Below are positions 17,484 to 25,622 of a stretch of DNA of 64,000 nucleotides, one piece after another. Source of the DNA: Streptomyces sp. NBC_00654 (GTDB lineage: Bacteria > Actinomycetota > Actinomycetes > Streptomycetales > Streptomycetaceae). The notes beneath the pieces are model-generated. The model ran no database searches. It was not told the DNA's origin and saw only the letters and a list, made by a program, of their open reading frames with translations. Made by a program: the position numbers and the translations under genes. The stretch covers positions 2,914,001 through 2,978,000 of the forward strand of contig NZ_JAPEOB010000001.1 of the NCBI RefSeq assembly GCF_026341775.1, in the 5' to 3' direction. How positions within the stretch are numbered: the stretch's first letter is position 1; every line of letters starts with the position of its first letter.

Positions 17484-18902
17484 GTGGCCGCTAAGCCCAG
17501 GTTTCGCAACGACGCAGTCGCAGGAACCGACCGTAAGCACCCGGTCGACGAAACACTCCCCCCACTGAAGATGTTCACCAGCGGGCTCCAGCACGTGGCC
17601 GCCATGTACGCCGGAGTGGTGGCCCCGCCCATGATCGTGGGGCCCGCCGTGGGTCTCACCGCCAAGGAGACCGCCTTCCTGATGGGGGCGAGCCTGTTCA
17701 CCGCGGGCATCGCCACCCTGCTGCAGACCCTCGGCTTCTGGCGCATCGGCGCCCGGCTGCCGTTCGTCAACGGGGTCTCCTTCGCCGGAGTGACCCCGAT
17801 GGTCGCGATCGGCAAGGACCGCGGGCACGACGGGATCGCCGTGATCTTCGGCGCGATCATCGTCGCCAGCCTTCTCGGATTCGTCCTCGCCCCGTACTTC
17901 GGGAAGCTGGTGCGCTTCTTCCCGCCGGTCGTCACCGGCACCGTGATCACCCTGATCGGCGTCTCGCTGCTCCCGGTGGCCTTCAACTGGTCCCAGGGCG
18001 GAAACGCCGCGGCCGACGACTACGGCTCGATGACCAACATCATCATGGCCGCCGGCACCCTCGTGATCGTGCTGGCCCTGCGCAAGATCCTGCGCGGCTT
18101 CCTCCAGCAGATCGCGATCCTGCTCGGCCTGGTCATCGGGACGCTGATCGCGATACCCGTCGGCATCACCGACTTCGGCGCCGTCCAGGACGCCGGACTG
18201 GTGGGCTTCCCGACGCCGTTCCACTTCGGCGGCCCGCAGTTCGAGCTCGCGGCGATCATCTCCATGTGCATCGTCATGCTGGTCTGCATGACCGAGTCCA
18301 CCGCGGACATGCTGGCCCTCGGCAAGATCGTCGGGCGCCCGGCGGACGCACGGACCATCGAGGGCGGGCTGCGGGCCGACACCCTGGGCAGTGCCATCAG
18401 CCCGCTGTTCAACGGCTTCATGTGCAGTGCCTTCGCCCAGAACATCGGGCTGGTCGCGATGACCGGGGTCCGCAGCCGGTTCGTCGTCGCCGCGGGCGGC
18501 GGCATCCTGATCGTGCTCGGTCTGGTCCCGGTGGCCGCGTCCGTCATCGCACTGGTACCCCTGCCGGTGCTCGGCGGTGCGGGCATCGTGTTGTTCGGTT
18601 CGGTCGCGGCGAGCGGCATCCAGACGCTGGCCACCGCCGCACTGGAGAAGGGCGAGAACGCGCTGATAGTGGCCGCCGCCGTGGGGATCGGCCTGATACC
18701 CATCGCCGCGCCGCAGTTCTACCACGCGTTCCCCGAGGACCTGCTCGTCGTCCTGGACTCGGGCATCTCCACCGGCTGTGTCGTGGCGATCCTGCTCAAC
18801 CTGGCCTTCAACCACCTGGGGCGCGCACCCGAGGGGATGGAGGAGGAGACCGCGAACGGGGAGCATGTGGTCCCCGCCGCGGCCGGGGCGGGCGTCCACT
18901 GA
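17484..18902 (+). CDS. NCS2-family xanthine/urate permease
   Basis: A 472-residue integral membrane protein. Near the N-terminus it has the family opening KHPVDETLPPLKMFTSGLQH, then AGVVAPPMIVGPAVGL. About 12-14 hydrophobic segments follow. The NCS2 substrate motif region is recognisable near VCMTESTADMLALGKIVGR and in FNGFMCSAFAQNIGLVAMTGVRSR, where the QN..(L)..(T)G pattern is typical of xanthine and urate carriers. GTG at 17484 follows GGAGGAACC. It supplies purines for the adjacent catabolic genes. Exact specificity is inferred. Confidence 0.93.
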   Translation: MAAKPRFRNDAVAGTDRKHPVDETLPPLKMFTSGLQHVAAMYAGVVAPPMIVGPAVGLTAKETAFLMGASLFTAGIATLLQTLGFWRIGARLPFVNGVSFAGVTPMVAIGKDRGHDGIAVIFGAIIVASLLGFVLAPYFGKLVRFFPPVVTGTVITLIGVSLLPVAFNWSQGGNAAADDYGSMTNIIMAAGTLVIVLALRKILRGFLQQIAILLGLVIGTLIAIPVGITDFGAVQDAGLVGFPTPFHFGGPQFELAAIISMCIVMLVCMTESTADMLALGKIVGRPADARTIEGGLRADTLGSAISPLFNGFMCSAFAQNIGLVAMTGVRSRFVVAAGGGILIVLGLVPVAASVIALVPLPVLGGAGIVLFGSVAASGIQTLATAALEKGENALIVAAAVGIGLIPIAAPQFYHAFPEDLLVVLDSGISTGCVVAILLNLAFNHLGRAPEGMEEETANGEHVVPAAAGAGVH

Positions 18903-18953
18903 GCGGCCCCCATGGCGCCGTGGCGCGTACGGCGGTCCCTGCGGGGGCCGCTC
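18901..18953 (+). terminator. Hairpin after the NCS2 permease
   Basis: Eleven-base arms (GAGCGGCCCCC and its complement) start at the permease stop, with an inner pairing of GGCGCGTAC and GTACGCGCC. It sits between convergent genes. Confidence 0.6.
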
Positions 18954-19002
18954 GTACGCGCCACAGGTGTTGACGGGCGGGTTCCCGTCGGGGCCGCTGC
19001 GG

Positions 19003-19046
19003 TGCGGGGTGGTGCGGTGGTTGTGCGGGGTGGTGCGGGTGGTGCA
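19003..19046. repeat. GTGCGG-rich short tandem repeat
   Basis: Imperfect repeats of a GTGCGGGGTG-like unit lie just beyond the chitosanase stop. Simple-sequence character only. Confidence 0.6.
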
Positions 19047-19055
19047 GTGGTCAGG

Positions 19056-19949
19056 TCAGCCGATATGGAAGCTGTCCCCGTACACCTTCCAGTCGAGCGG
19101 CGGGTCGAGGTTGAGGTTCCCCTTCTTCAGGAACACCCGCTGGGCGGTGTCGACCCGGCTGGTGTCCGAGTGGGCCTCCTCCTGCTCCATCGCCCAGACA
19201 CGGGCGTCGAGGAAGGCGTTGAGGTACGTCGTCTCGTTGCCGCCCTGCGACGGCGGCTTGGCCTTGGCCAGCGCGCGCTTGCGGATGGAGCTGAAGCTGG
19301 TGCTGTCGCCGCCGTCGCCGTGCATCACGATGGCGTCGTAGTAGGTGAACTGGCCGAGCGTGCCGAGACCGTCGGCCTTGCCCTGCTTGACCGCCGGGTT
19401 GAAGTAGACCCGGTCGCGCTCGTCGTTCTGCGCCTGCTTGAACGCCGAGTCGGACGCGGCCTTCACCCAGTCCTTGGTGAAGTTCGGGTCGAGGCCCTCG
19501 TGCGAGGGGGTGCCGTCGACCTCGCGCAGCGCGGGCAGGTACTTCGCCAGGACGTTGCCCGGCTTGCGGTCGGTGTACAGCTCGACCAGGTCGAGCATGT
19601 CACCGGTGCCGGAGCAGAAGCCGATGATGCCCGCCGTGTAGCCGCGGTCGTCGTCGATGTCCTCGATGTACTTGTACTGCGACTTCCAGTCCAGCGAGGA
19701 GTTCTCCGCGCTGGAGACCAGCTGCATGGCGATCTCCTTCTTCGCCGGATCGTCCAGCCCGCTCGCGGCGGCCCTGAGCGGCTGGGCGGCCCGCGCGGGC
19801 CGGTCGGCCGAAGGGCGGGAGGGGGCGTCGCCGGCGTGGGCGGCGATGGGGATCGCCGTGAGAGCCAGCCCGAGCGTCACGGCGGCGATGCCGACGGGGC
19901 GGGTGAGCCGGGTGGTGCGACGTGCGGTGCCGTGTTGGGGGTTGTGCAC
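19056..19949 (-). CDS. csn: Secreted GH46 chitosanase
   Basis: Endo-hydrolase of chitosan. The 297-residue precursor has a positively charged N-terminus and a hydrophobic core (GIAAVTLGLALTAIPIAAHA), an export signal, possibly twin-arginine from TARRTTR. The mature part closely follows the well-known Streptomyces N174 enzyme. It has the catalytic Glu in LVSSAENSSLDW, the catalytic Asp in EDIDDDRGYTAGIIGF, and QNDERDRVYF. A possible CsnR half-operator lies 36 bp upstream. It stands alone, without chitosan uptake genes nearby. Confidence 0.97.
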   Translation of the reverse strand: MHNPQHGTARRTTRLTRPVGIAAVTLGLALTAIPIAAHAGDAPSRPSADRPARAAQPLRAAASGLDDPAKKEIAMQLVSSAENSSLDWKSQYKYIEDIDDDRGYTAGIIGFCSGTGDMLDLVELYTDRKPGNVLAKYLPALREVDGTPSHEGLDPNFTKDWVKAASDSAFKQAQNDERDRVYFNPAVKQGKADGLGTLGQFTYYDAIVMHGDGGDSTSFSSIRKRALAKAKPPSQGGNETTYLNAFLDARVWAMEQEEAHSDTSRVDTAQRVFLKKGNLNLDPPLDWKVYGDSFHIG

Positions 19950-19984
19950 CTGTCCTCCAGGGGAGTTCGCCGTGCCGGAGTTCT

Positions 19985-19999
19985 GTTAGGAAGCTTTAC
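19985..19999. promoter_or_regulatory. Possible CsnR-type operator upstream of csn
   Basis: GTTAGGAAGCTTTAC keeps one half of the AGGAAAG/CTTTCCT-like palindrome that I recall for the ROK-family chitosanase repressor CsnR in Streptomyces. The second half is degenerate. Confidence 0.35.
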
Positions 20000-20135
20000 T
20001 ATCAGAGTGGTAGGTGTGCCGTACACCCCTTCGGCGCAAGTGAGTTGAGGGCGGTGGTCCCGCCGCGAATCCGGATACGGAACGGCCCCGCGTCGCGCGG
20101 GGGACGCGCGGTGCGGGGCCGGTGGATGGCTACGC

Positions 20136-20468
20136 TCAGCAGTTGAGGTAGGCCACGTGGATCCAGACGCCGGTCGGTCCGCCCCACAGGTCACCCATGA
20201 CCCAGCTGCCCTCCTGGCCACGGGCTTCGATGTTCTGCCCCCGGTTCACGGTCCCGAGCACCGCGTAGCCCGTGCCCGGACCGCCGCGGAAGTTGACCCC
20301 GTTGTCGTTGACCGTGCAGACCTGCGGCGGCGACTGCACGGGCGCCGCGGCCCGGACGGCCGCCGCGGGGGCCGTGACGGCCTGGGCGGACGGGCCCGCG
20401 GCCAGCCCGAGACCCGCGCCCAGGACCATGGCGCTCAGCAGCATCTTCTTCAGCATGTCTGTACTCAT
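20136..20468 (-). CDS. Small secreted SH3-domain protein
   Basis: A 110-residue precursor. The signal peptide MLKKMLLSAMVLGAGLGLAA is followed by an Ala/Pro linker and a bacterial SH3-like domain (about residues 50-110) with the typical VNFRGGPGTGYAVLGTVNRG and the closing VWIHVAYLNC. Two cysteines (CTVND and the C-terminal Cys) may form a disulfide. ATG at 20468 is chosen for the GGAGCGTC site; an inner ATG at 20456 would also keep the signal. Such proteins often bind cell wall, but the target is unknown. Confidence 0.85.
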   Translation of the reverse strand: MSTDMLKKMLLSAMVLGAGLGLAAGPSAQAVTAPAAAVRAAAPVQSPPQVCTVNDNGVNFRGGPGTGYAVLGTVNRGQNIEARGQEGSWVMGDLWGGPTGVWIHVAYLNC

Positions 20469-20793
20469 CCTGACGCTCCGGGGCGCACCCAAGCGTGCGC
20501 CTCCGCCTCCTCAACGGAACGGCTCGCCCCGGGGGCACGGGGTGGGCGCGACAGCGCGGGAGCGGACGAAAGCACAGGTCGTACGCTGTTTGAACCGGCG
20601 CACGCGGATCGTCCACCGGGTGCGCCGCGCGCCCGCCCCGGCCGGGTTCGGCCACATCGACGCGCACCTGTCGCCGTACACCCGCCGGCTCGGACCCCGT
20701 CCTCCGTACCCCAGGGACCGTCGGGCCGGCCGCCGGACGGGACGGGGACGGGGCCGGGAACCGGAGGGCTGCCCGGCCTGTAGCGTCAGGGGT
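20469..20793. other. Intergenic region between SH3 protein and hydrolase
   Basis: The 325 bp are divergent upstream sequence for both neighbours. I see no convincing hexamer pair, repeat or coding frame. The frame running through it belongs to the in-frame extension of the hydrolase and lacks domain character. Confidence 0.5.
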
Positions 20794-21477
20794 ATGGAAG
20801 ATCAGTCTGTTGTGGATGTCGGCGATGTGCGGCTGGCGTACCGGGCCTGGGGCGACCAGTACGGTTCCCCGGTCGTCCTGCTGCACGGTCTCGGCGGCTC
20901 CGCCGCGAACTGGGAGGCGGCCGGGAGCCTGCTCGGCGAGGAGTGGCGGGTGTTCGCCCTCGACCTGCGCGGGCACGGGGAGAGCGACTGGCCGGACGAG
21001 TACGGCCTGGACCTGATGCGGGACGATGTGCTCGGCTTCCTGGACGAACTGGAGCTCGACCGGGTCGGCCTGGCCGGTCACGGCATGGGCGGAGTCGTCG
21101 CCCAGTTGCTGGCCGAGGAGCACTCGGACCGGGTGGAGCGGCTCGTCCTGGTGGAGACCCCCGCGCCATGGCCCGGGGAACCGGGACCGGCGGGGCGGCC
21201 CGAGGGGCCCGTGGACTACGACGAGAACGCCGTGCCCGCCGTCCGGGCCCAGCTGGCCGACCCCGACCCGCGGTGGGCGGAGGGTCTCGGCGAGATCGTC
21301 GCGCCGACGCTGCTCATCTCGGGCGGCCCGGAGAGCGGCATGCCGCAGGACCGCCTGCCCGACATGGCGTCCCTGATCCCCGACTGCCGGCTGATCACGG
21401 TCCCCGGCGGCCACCGGATGCACGAGACCCGGGCCGATCAGGTCGCGCAGCAGATCACCGAGTTCTTCACCAGCTGA
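20794..21477 (+). CDS. Alpha/beta hydrolase-fold protein lacking the nucleophile serine
   Basis: A 227-residue alpha/beta-fold protein. It has the oxyanion segment VVLLHGLGGSAANW near residue 27, LDLRGHGESDWPDEYG near 65 and the late histidine in PGGHRMHETRADQV near 210. The nucleophile elbow reads AGHGMGGVVA (about residues 93-102) where the family has GHSMGG, so the catalytic Ser is replaced by Gly. It is therefore probably not a standard hydrolase, or it uses another residue. The ATG at 20794 is taken as start. No operon partner is evident. Confidence 0.82.
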   Translation: MEDQSVVDVGDVRLAYRAWGDQYGSPVVLLHGLGGSAANWEAAGSLLGEEWRVFALDLRGHGESDWPDEYGLDLMRDDVLGFLDELELDRVGLAGHGMGGVVAQLLAEEHSDRVERLVLVETPAPWPGEPGPAGRPEGPVDYDENAVPAVRAQLADPDPRWAEGLGEIVAPTLLISGGPESGMPQDRLPDMASLIPDCRLITVPGGHRMHETRADQVAQQITEFFTS

Positions 21478-21552
21478 CCCCGCCGCTCGTCCTCCACGCC
21501 GCCGGGCCATGCGCCCGGCGGCGTTGTCAGTCCCCGCTGCCATGATCGGGCC

Positions 21553-23778
21553 ATGGATCTCGCACAGTTCTTCGCCGATCTCGACGCACGGCCCTGGGCC
21601 GGCTACGAACACGCCTACGGCAGCGCCGCCGATGTGCCGGACTGCCTGCGGGCGCTCGCCGGGGACGACGAGGAGGCGGCGGACGAAGCGCTCGGTGATC
21701 TCTACGCGAGCATCCTCCACCAGGGCTCGGTGTACGAGGCGTCCGCGCAGGCGGTGCCGTTCCTGGCCCGGCTGGCCGCCATGGGAATACGTACGGCCGA
21801 CCTGCTGGCCCTGCTCGGCGGAATCGCGGAGGGCGGTACGGAATTCGACGGCGACGGCGACGGCCGGAACGACGGGGCGGCCGCGAGCGCGGAGGCGGGG
21901 GAGGGCGACGGACCGGGGGAGAGCGACGAGGCCGCGTGCCGTCGAGCCGTCGTCGGCCAACTGCCCCTGCTGCTCGACTCGGTCGGCTCCGACGACGCCG
22001 AAGTGCGGCAGTGCGCCGTCTGGGCGGCCGCGATGACCGGGGCGGCCGGGCGGGTGCTGCCGGTGCTCCGCGAGCGGGCCGCCGTCGAGAAGGTCCCGCT
22101 CGTGCGCGCCGAACTGCTGTCGGCCCTGGCGCAGCTGGATCCGGCGGGCACGGCGTCCGCGGCGACGGAGGCGATCGGCCCGGACCAGCCGGCGGAGTTG
22201 CGGATCACGGCACTGCTGGCCTGTGTGGACACCGGGCTGCCCTGGGGCCGGAGCCACCACGGGGCGATGCTGTCGCTGCTCCCGGCCGAGGGCCTCATGA
22301 CCGGCCGGGTCGTCCAGTACCACGGTGAACCCCTGCTCCATGTCACCGACGCCCTGCTGCTCCGCGACACCGACGAGGACCGCGACGCGGCGTTCACCCT
22401 GCTCGACGCCGCGCTGAGCAGCGATTCGCCCGAGGCGTGCGAGGAAGCGGTGCGGGCGGCCGAGTCCGCCTGTCAGCTCTCCCGCAGCGCGCCACAGCGG
22501 CTGGCCGCACCCCTGCTCGCCCTGGCCACCGGCCCCCGTGGCGCGGACGTCCCGTCCGCACAGCAGGCCCTGAAGCTGCTCGGCGCACTCGCCGCACCGG
22601 CGGCCGACACGCTGGCCCGGCTCGCGGAGGGGGAGGGGGACGCGGCCGACGGCGCGCTCGCAGTGCTGGTCGCCGTGGCTCCGGAGCGGGCCGCGCCGCT
22701 CCTCGCCCGGAATCCGGCGGAGCGTCCGCGCGCCCTCGACGCGGCGTGCGGCGGGCACTTCGAGGCCGCACCGGTCCTGCCGTACGACTCCGGACTGCTC
22801 GCGGCGCTCCGGCAGTGGCTCACCACACTGCGACCCGGCGGCAACAGCCCGTTCCGGCTGACGGCCCTGCTGGAGTCCTGGGGTGCCGACGCGGCCGACG
22901 CCGTGCCCGAACTGTGCGCCGCGCTGCCCCGGTTCCCGCAGCTGGTGCCCAAGGTGCTGGCCGCGGTCTGCCCGCCCGGACAGCGGGGAGCTGTGGGCGA
23001 AGTGCTGCGGACGGCGGCCCGGTCCGGTCCGGCGGAGGACCGCTTCGAGGCCGCGCGGGCCCTGTACGCCCTGACCGGGGACGACACTTTGCTGCTGGCC
23101 ACCGTCGCCGCCCGGCTGGCGGACGACCGCAACGGGATACGCGAGGCGGCGGCCGCCGCCGCGGAGCTGGGACCGGCCGCGGCGGGGCTCGTGCCCGCGC
23201 TGCGGGCCGCGTTCAACGCCCCCGACGCGCACCGCAACATCCCCGAGATGCAGGCGGACATCGAGATCGCCGCGGCCCTGCACCGCATCACCGGCGACCC
23301 GGCGGAAGCCGTTCCGGTGCTGACCGGGGTGCTCTCCGACACCGAAATGACCTGGACCCGCTGGGCGTTCGTCCAGGCGACGAGGGTCGCCGCCGGACTC
23401 GGCACGGTCCCTGAAGACGGGCCGCTCGTCCCCGCGCTGGAGGCGCTGCTGACGGATCCGGCGCAGGCGCCGGGTGCGGTGCTCGCCCTGCTCGCCCTCG
23501 CCCCCGGCCGGCTCGACGCGGGCAGGGCGGCCGGGCTGCTGCTGGACGCGGCGGAGTCCGGCACCGCCCCGGTCGAGGCGCTGGAGGCCCTGGTCGCCCT
23601 CGGCCCGGAGGCGGGGACCGAGGACGTCCGTGGCCGGCTCGTCCGGCTGGCCGGGCAGGACCTGAGGCTGGAGGTGTCCGGTGTGCTCGGCACCGCCGTC
23701 CTCGTCGATGAGCGGGCGCGTGTGCGGGCCCGTGCGGCGGCGCGGGCGCTGGGCGGGGGAGCCGCGAGCGCCGGCTGA
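21553..23778 (+). CDS. Large HEAT-repeat-like protein
   Basis: A 741-residue protein made almost wholly of Ala/Leu-rich helix pairs (for example LPLLLDSVGSDDAEVRQCAV, LVRAELLSALAQLD, TLLLATVAARLADDRNGIRE), the look of HEAT or PBS-lyase-like repeats. An acidic Gly/Asp insertion (about residues 96-130, containing FDGDGDGRNDG) interrupts the first third. There is no signal peptide or membrane segment, so it is probably a cytosolic scaffold. The function is unknown. It follows the hydrolase by 75 bp and converges with the next gene, the stops 2 bp apart. Confidence 0.8.
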   Translation: MDLAQFFADLDARPWAGYEHAYGSAADVPDCLRALAGDDEEAADEALGDLYASILHQGSVYEASAQAVPFLARLAAMGIRTADLLALLGGIAEGGTEFDGDGDGRNDGAAASAEAGEGDGPGESDEAACRRAVVGQLPLLLDSVGSDDAEVRQCAVWAAAMTGAAGRVLPVLRERAAVEKVPLVRAELLSALAQLDPAGTASAATEAIGPDQPAELRITALLACVDTGLPWGRSHHGAMLSLLPAEGLMTGRVVQYHGEPLLHVTDALLLRDTDEDRDAAFTLLDAALSSDSPEACEEAVRAAESACQLSRSAPQRLAAPLLALATGPRGADVPSAQQALKLLGALAAPAADTLARLAEGEGDAADGALAVLVAVAPERAAPLLARNPAERPRALDAACGGHFEAAPVLPYDSGLLAALRQWLTTLRPGGNSPFRLTALLESWGADAADAVPELCAALPRFPQLVPKVLAAVCPPGQRGAVGEVLRTAARSGPAEDRFEAARALYALTGDDTLLLATVAARLADDRNGIREAAAAAAELGPAAAGLVPALRAAFNAPDAHRNIPEMQADIEIAAALHRITGDPAEAVPVLTGVLSDTEMTWTRWAFVQATRVAAGLGTVPEDGPLVPALEALLTDPAQAPGAVLALLALAPGRLDAGRAAGLLLDAAESGTAPVEALEALVALGPEAGTEDVRGRLVRLAGQDLRLEVSGVLGTAVLVDERARVRARAAARALGGGAASAG

Positions 23779-23780
23779 CG

Positions 23781-24386
23781 TCAGTCCGCCGGCCGCCAGT
23801 CCGGGCGACGGCCGCTGAGGGCGATGACCCGGTCCACGAGCGGGGCGCCGGCCGGGACGGGGACCGGCGGGCCGAAGACCGCGCCGTCGCCCGCGCGGTC
23901 CTCGGCAGGCGCCAGCAGCGCCTCGCAGGAGCGGAGATCCGCCTCGTCGGCCCGGTACGGCTGCCCGGTCGACCGGGCCAGGTCCCAGCCGTGGACGACC
24001 AGCTCGTTGAGCGCGACCGCCGCCGCCACCGGGGCGGGCAGATCCACCCCGCCTGCCCGGGTCATGCCCTCCCGGGCGGCGGGTGCCCGCCACGCCGCCA
24101 CCAACTCGTCGAGCAGCGGGGGCAGGACCTCGCGCCAGTCGTCGCCGAGCACCAGGGGCACCGAACCGGGGGAGACGTCCGACGCCGGTCCGAGATCCTT
24201 GCGTGCCGCGTCACGGAAGGCCGTCGTCAGCCCGACCACATGGGCGAGCAGTTCCCGCACGGAGTGGTCCGGGCAGGGGGTGGGGGCGGTCAGCCGGTGG
24301 TCGTCGACGGAGCCGAGCAGCGCGGCCATCTGCCGGGCGGCCGGTTCCAGATCGAGGGCAGGGGCGGGTGCGCTGTGTGGGTTCAT
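23781..24386 (-). CDS. TIGR03086-like metal-binding (DinB/mycothiol-type) protein
   Basis: A 201-residue helical protein of the DinB/maleylpyruvate-isomerase N-terminal superfamily. LLGSVDDHRLTAPTPCPDHSVRELLAHVVGL is a hallmark of TIGR03086 proteins, and the ALNELVVHGWDLARSTGQPY segment supplies the further metal-binding His. Related proteins are mycothiol-dependent enzymes. The ATG at 24386 gives the family N-terminus. The longer frame upstream is non-family sequence. The specific reaction is unknown. Confidence 0.87.
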   Translation of the reverse strand: MNPHSAPAPALDLEPAARQMAALLGSVDDHRLTAPTPCPDHSVRELLAHVVGLTTAFRDAARKDLGPASDVSPGSVPLVLGDDWREVLPPLLDELVAAWRAPAAREGMTRAGGVDLPAPVAAAVALNELVVHGWDLARSTGQPYRADEADLRSCEALLAPAEDRAGDGAVFGPPVPVPAGAPLVDRVIALSGRRPDWRPAD

Positions 24387-24553
24387 ACAGTTCTGACCGT
24401 CCGGGTCCGGAAAACTCATCGCCGGCCGGCCGGTCCCCCCTGCCGGGTGCACACCGGCACATTGCGGAACGTTCCTCTCCGCCCCCTTGTCGGCGACCCC
24501 CGCACCATGGCATACAGGTCTGGACCATTGCTGTCCGGATGGAAGGCAAGACC

Positions 24554-25531
24554 GTGCAACGCCCCCACGCACCTGCCGCGTTGGCCTGCTCCGCCGCCCT
24601 GCTCCTCGCCACGCTCACCGCGTGCGGCGGTTCCGCCGAAGCGGACACACAGAGTCCGACCACCCCCCACGGCGTGACCGCCCAGGCCAGCAGCTCCACA
24701 TCGGTGCACGTCATGTGGGAGCCCGCCTCCGACAACAAGGCGATCACCGGCTACGAGATCTACCGCGAGGGCAGGAAGGTGAAGTCCGTCCCGGCGGCCA
24801 AGCGGATGATCGACATCGACGGGCTGACCGCCTCCACCGCCTACACCTTCACCGTCCGGGCCCGGGACGCCGCCGGGAACCTCTCGAAGCCGAGCCCCGC
24901 CGTACCCGTCACCACCCAGGCCGCCCCGCCCGAGGACGACCGGGCGCCCACCGCCCCGGTGAAGCTGCGCGGCACCGCCGACGGCGGCCGTGCCGCCACC
25001 CTGACCTGGGGCGGCTCCACGGACGACGTCGGCGTCACCTCGTACGACATCTACCAGGAGGACTCCCGGATCCACAGCGTTCCGGGCGCCGCCACCACCG
25101 CCCGGCTCACCGGGCTGCACCCCGGCACCGTCTACACCTTCACCGTCCGGGCCCGGGACGCCTCCGACAAGTCCTCGCCGGACAGCAACGCCTTCGACCT
25201 CACCACCGACTCCGCCCCCGGCGCCCCCGCGAGCACCGCCCCCACCGGTCTTCGCACCACCACCTCCGCCGAGGGGAAGGAGTTCGTCGTCGACCTGTCC
25301 TGGGACCAGCCCCGGACGGGCGGCGAGATCCCCGCGTACGAGCTGTATCTCAACGGGAGGATGACCACCACCATCGTCTGGGGCGGCACCCCGCCCCGGG
25401 GCCGTGCCACCTACCGGCTGACGCTCGCCGATCCGCCGGGCACCCGGTACTCGCTGAAGCTGCGCGCCAAGCTTCCGGACGGCAAGTGGGGCGACTTCTC
25501 CGCCCGGCGCACCGTCGTCCTCGGGGACTGA
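24554..25531 (+). CDS. Lipoprotein with three fibronectin type III domains
   Basis: A 325-residue exported protein. GTG at 24554 follows GGAAGG with 7-base spacing. The signal peptide ends in the lipobox LLATLTAC. Two clear FN3 domains follow at about residues 35-125 and 130-215. Each ends in the same YTFTVRARDA segment, encoded by a near-identical stretch of about 30 bases, so they are a recent duplication. A third, more diverged FN3-like domain occupies 225-325. No catalytic domain is present. It probably mediates surface binding. Unknown partners. Confidence 0.9.
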   Translation: MQRPHAPAALACSAALLLATLTACGGSAEADTQSPTTPHGVTAQASSSTSVHVMWEPASDNKAITGYEIYREGRKVKSVPAAKRMIDIDGLTASTAYTFTVRARDAAGNLSKPSPAVPVTTQAAPPEDDRAPTAPVKLRGTADGGRAATLTWGGSTDDVGVTSYDIYQEDSRIHSVPGAATTARLTGLHPGTVYTFTVRARDASDKSSPDSNAFDLTTDSAPGAPASTAPTGLRTTTSAEGKEFVVDLSWDQPRTGGEIPAYELYLNGRMTTTIVWGGTPPRGRATYRLTLADPPGTRYSLKLRAKLPDGKWGDFSARRTVVLGD

Positions 25532-25622
25532 CCGCTTCTCAGGCGTGCGGGGAGCCGCCCCATATGGTCCATTGATCCCGGAACCCTCAGAACTGAGCAC
25601 GACGAGGAACAGGGGTTGGACG

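Noticed and set aside
20191..24093. A 1300-codon open frame on the minus strand
   Set aside because: It is antisense to the hydrolase and HEAT genes, has no domain character, and arises from high third-position GC. The supported minus-strand gene in it is only the SH3 protein.
24466..24475. GGAACGTTCC palindrome upstream of the fibronectin lipoprotein
   Set aside because: Ten bases only, no second copy, no link to a known regulator. Too weak to call.
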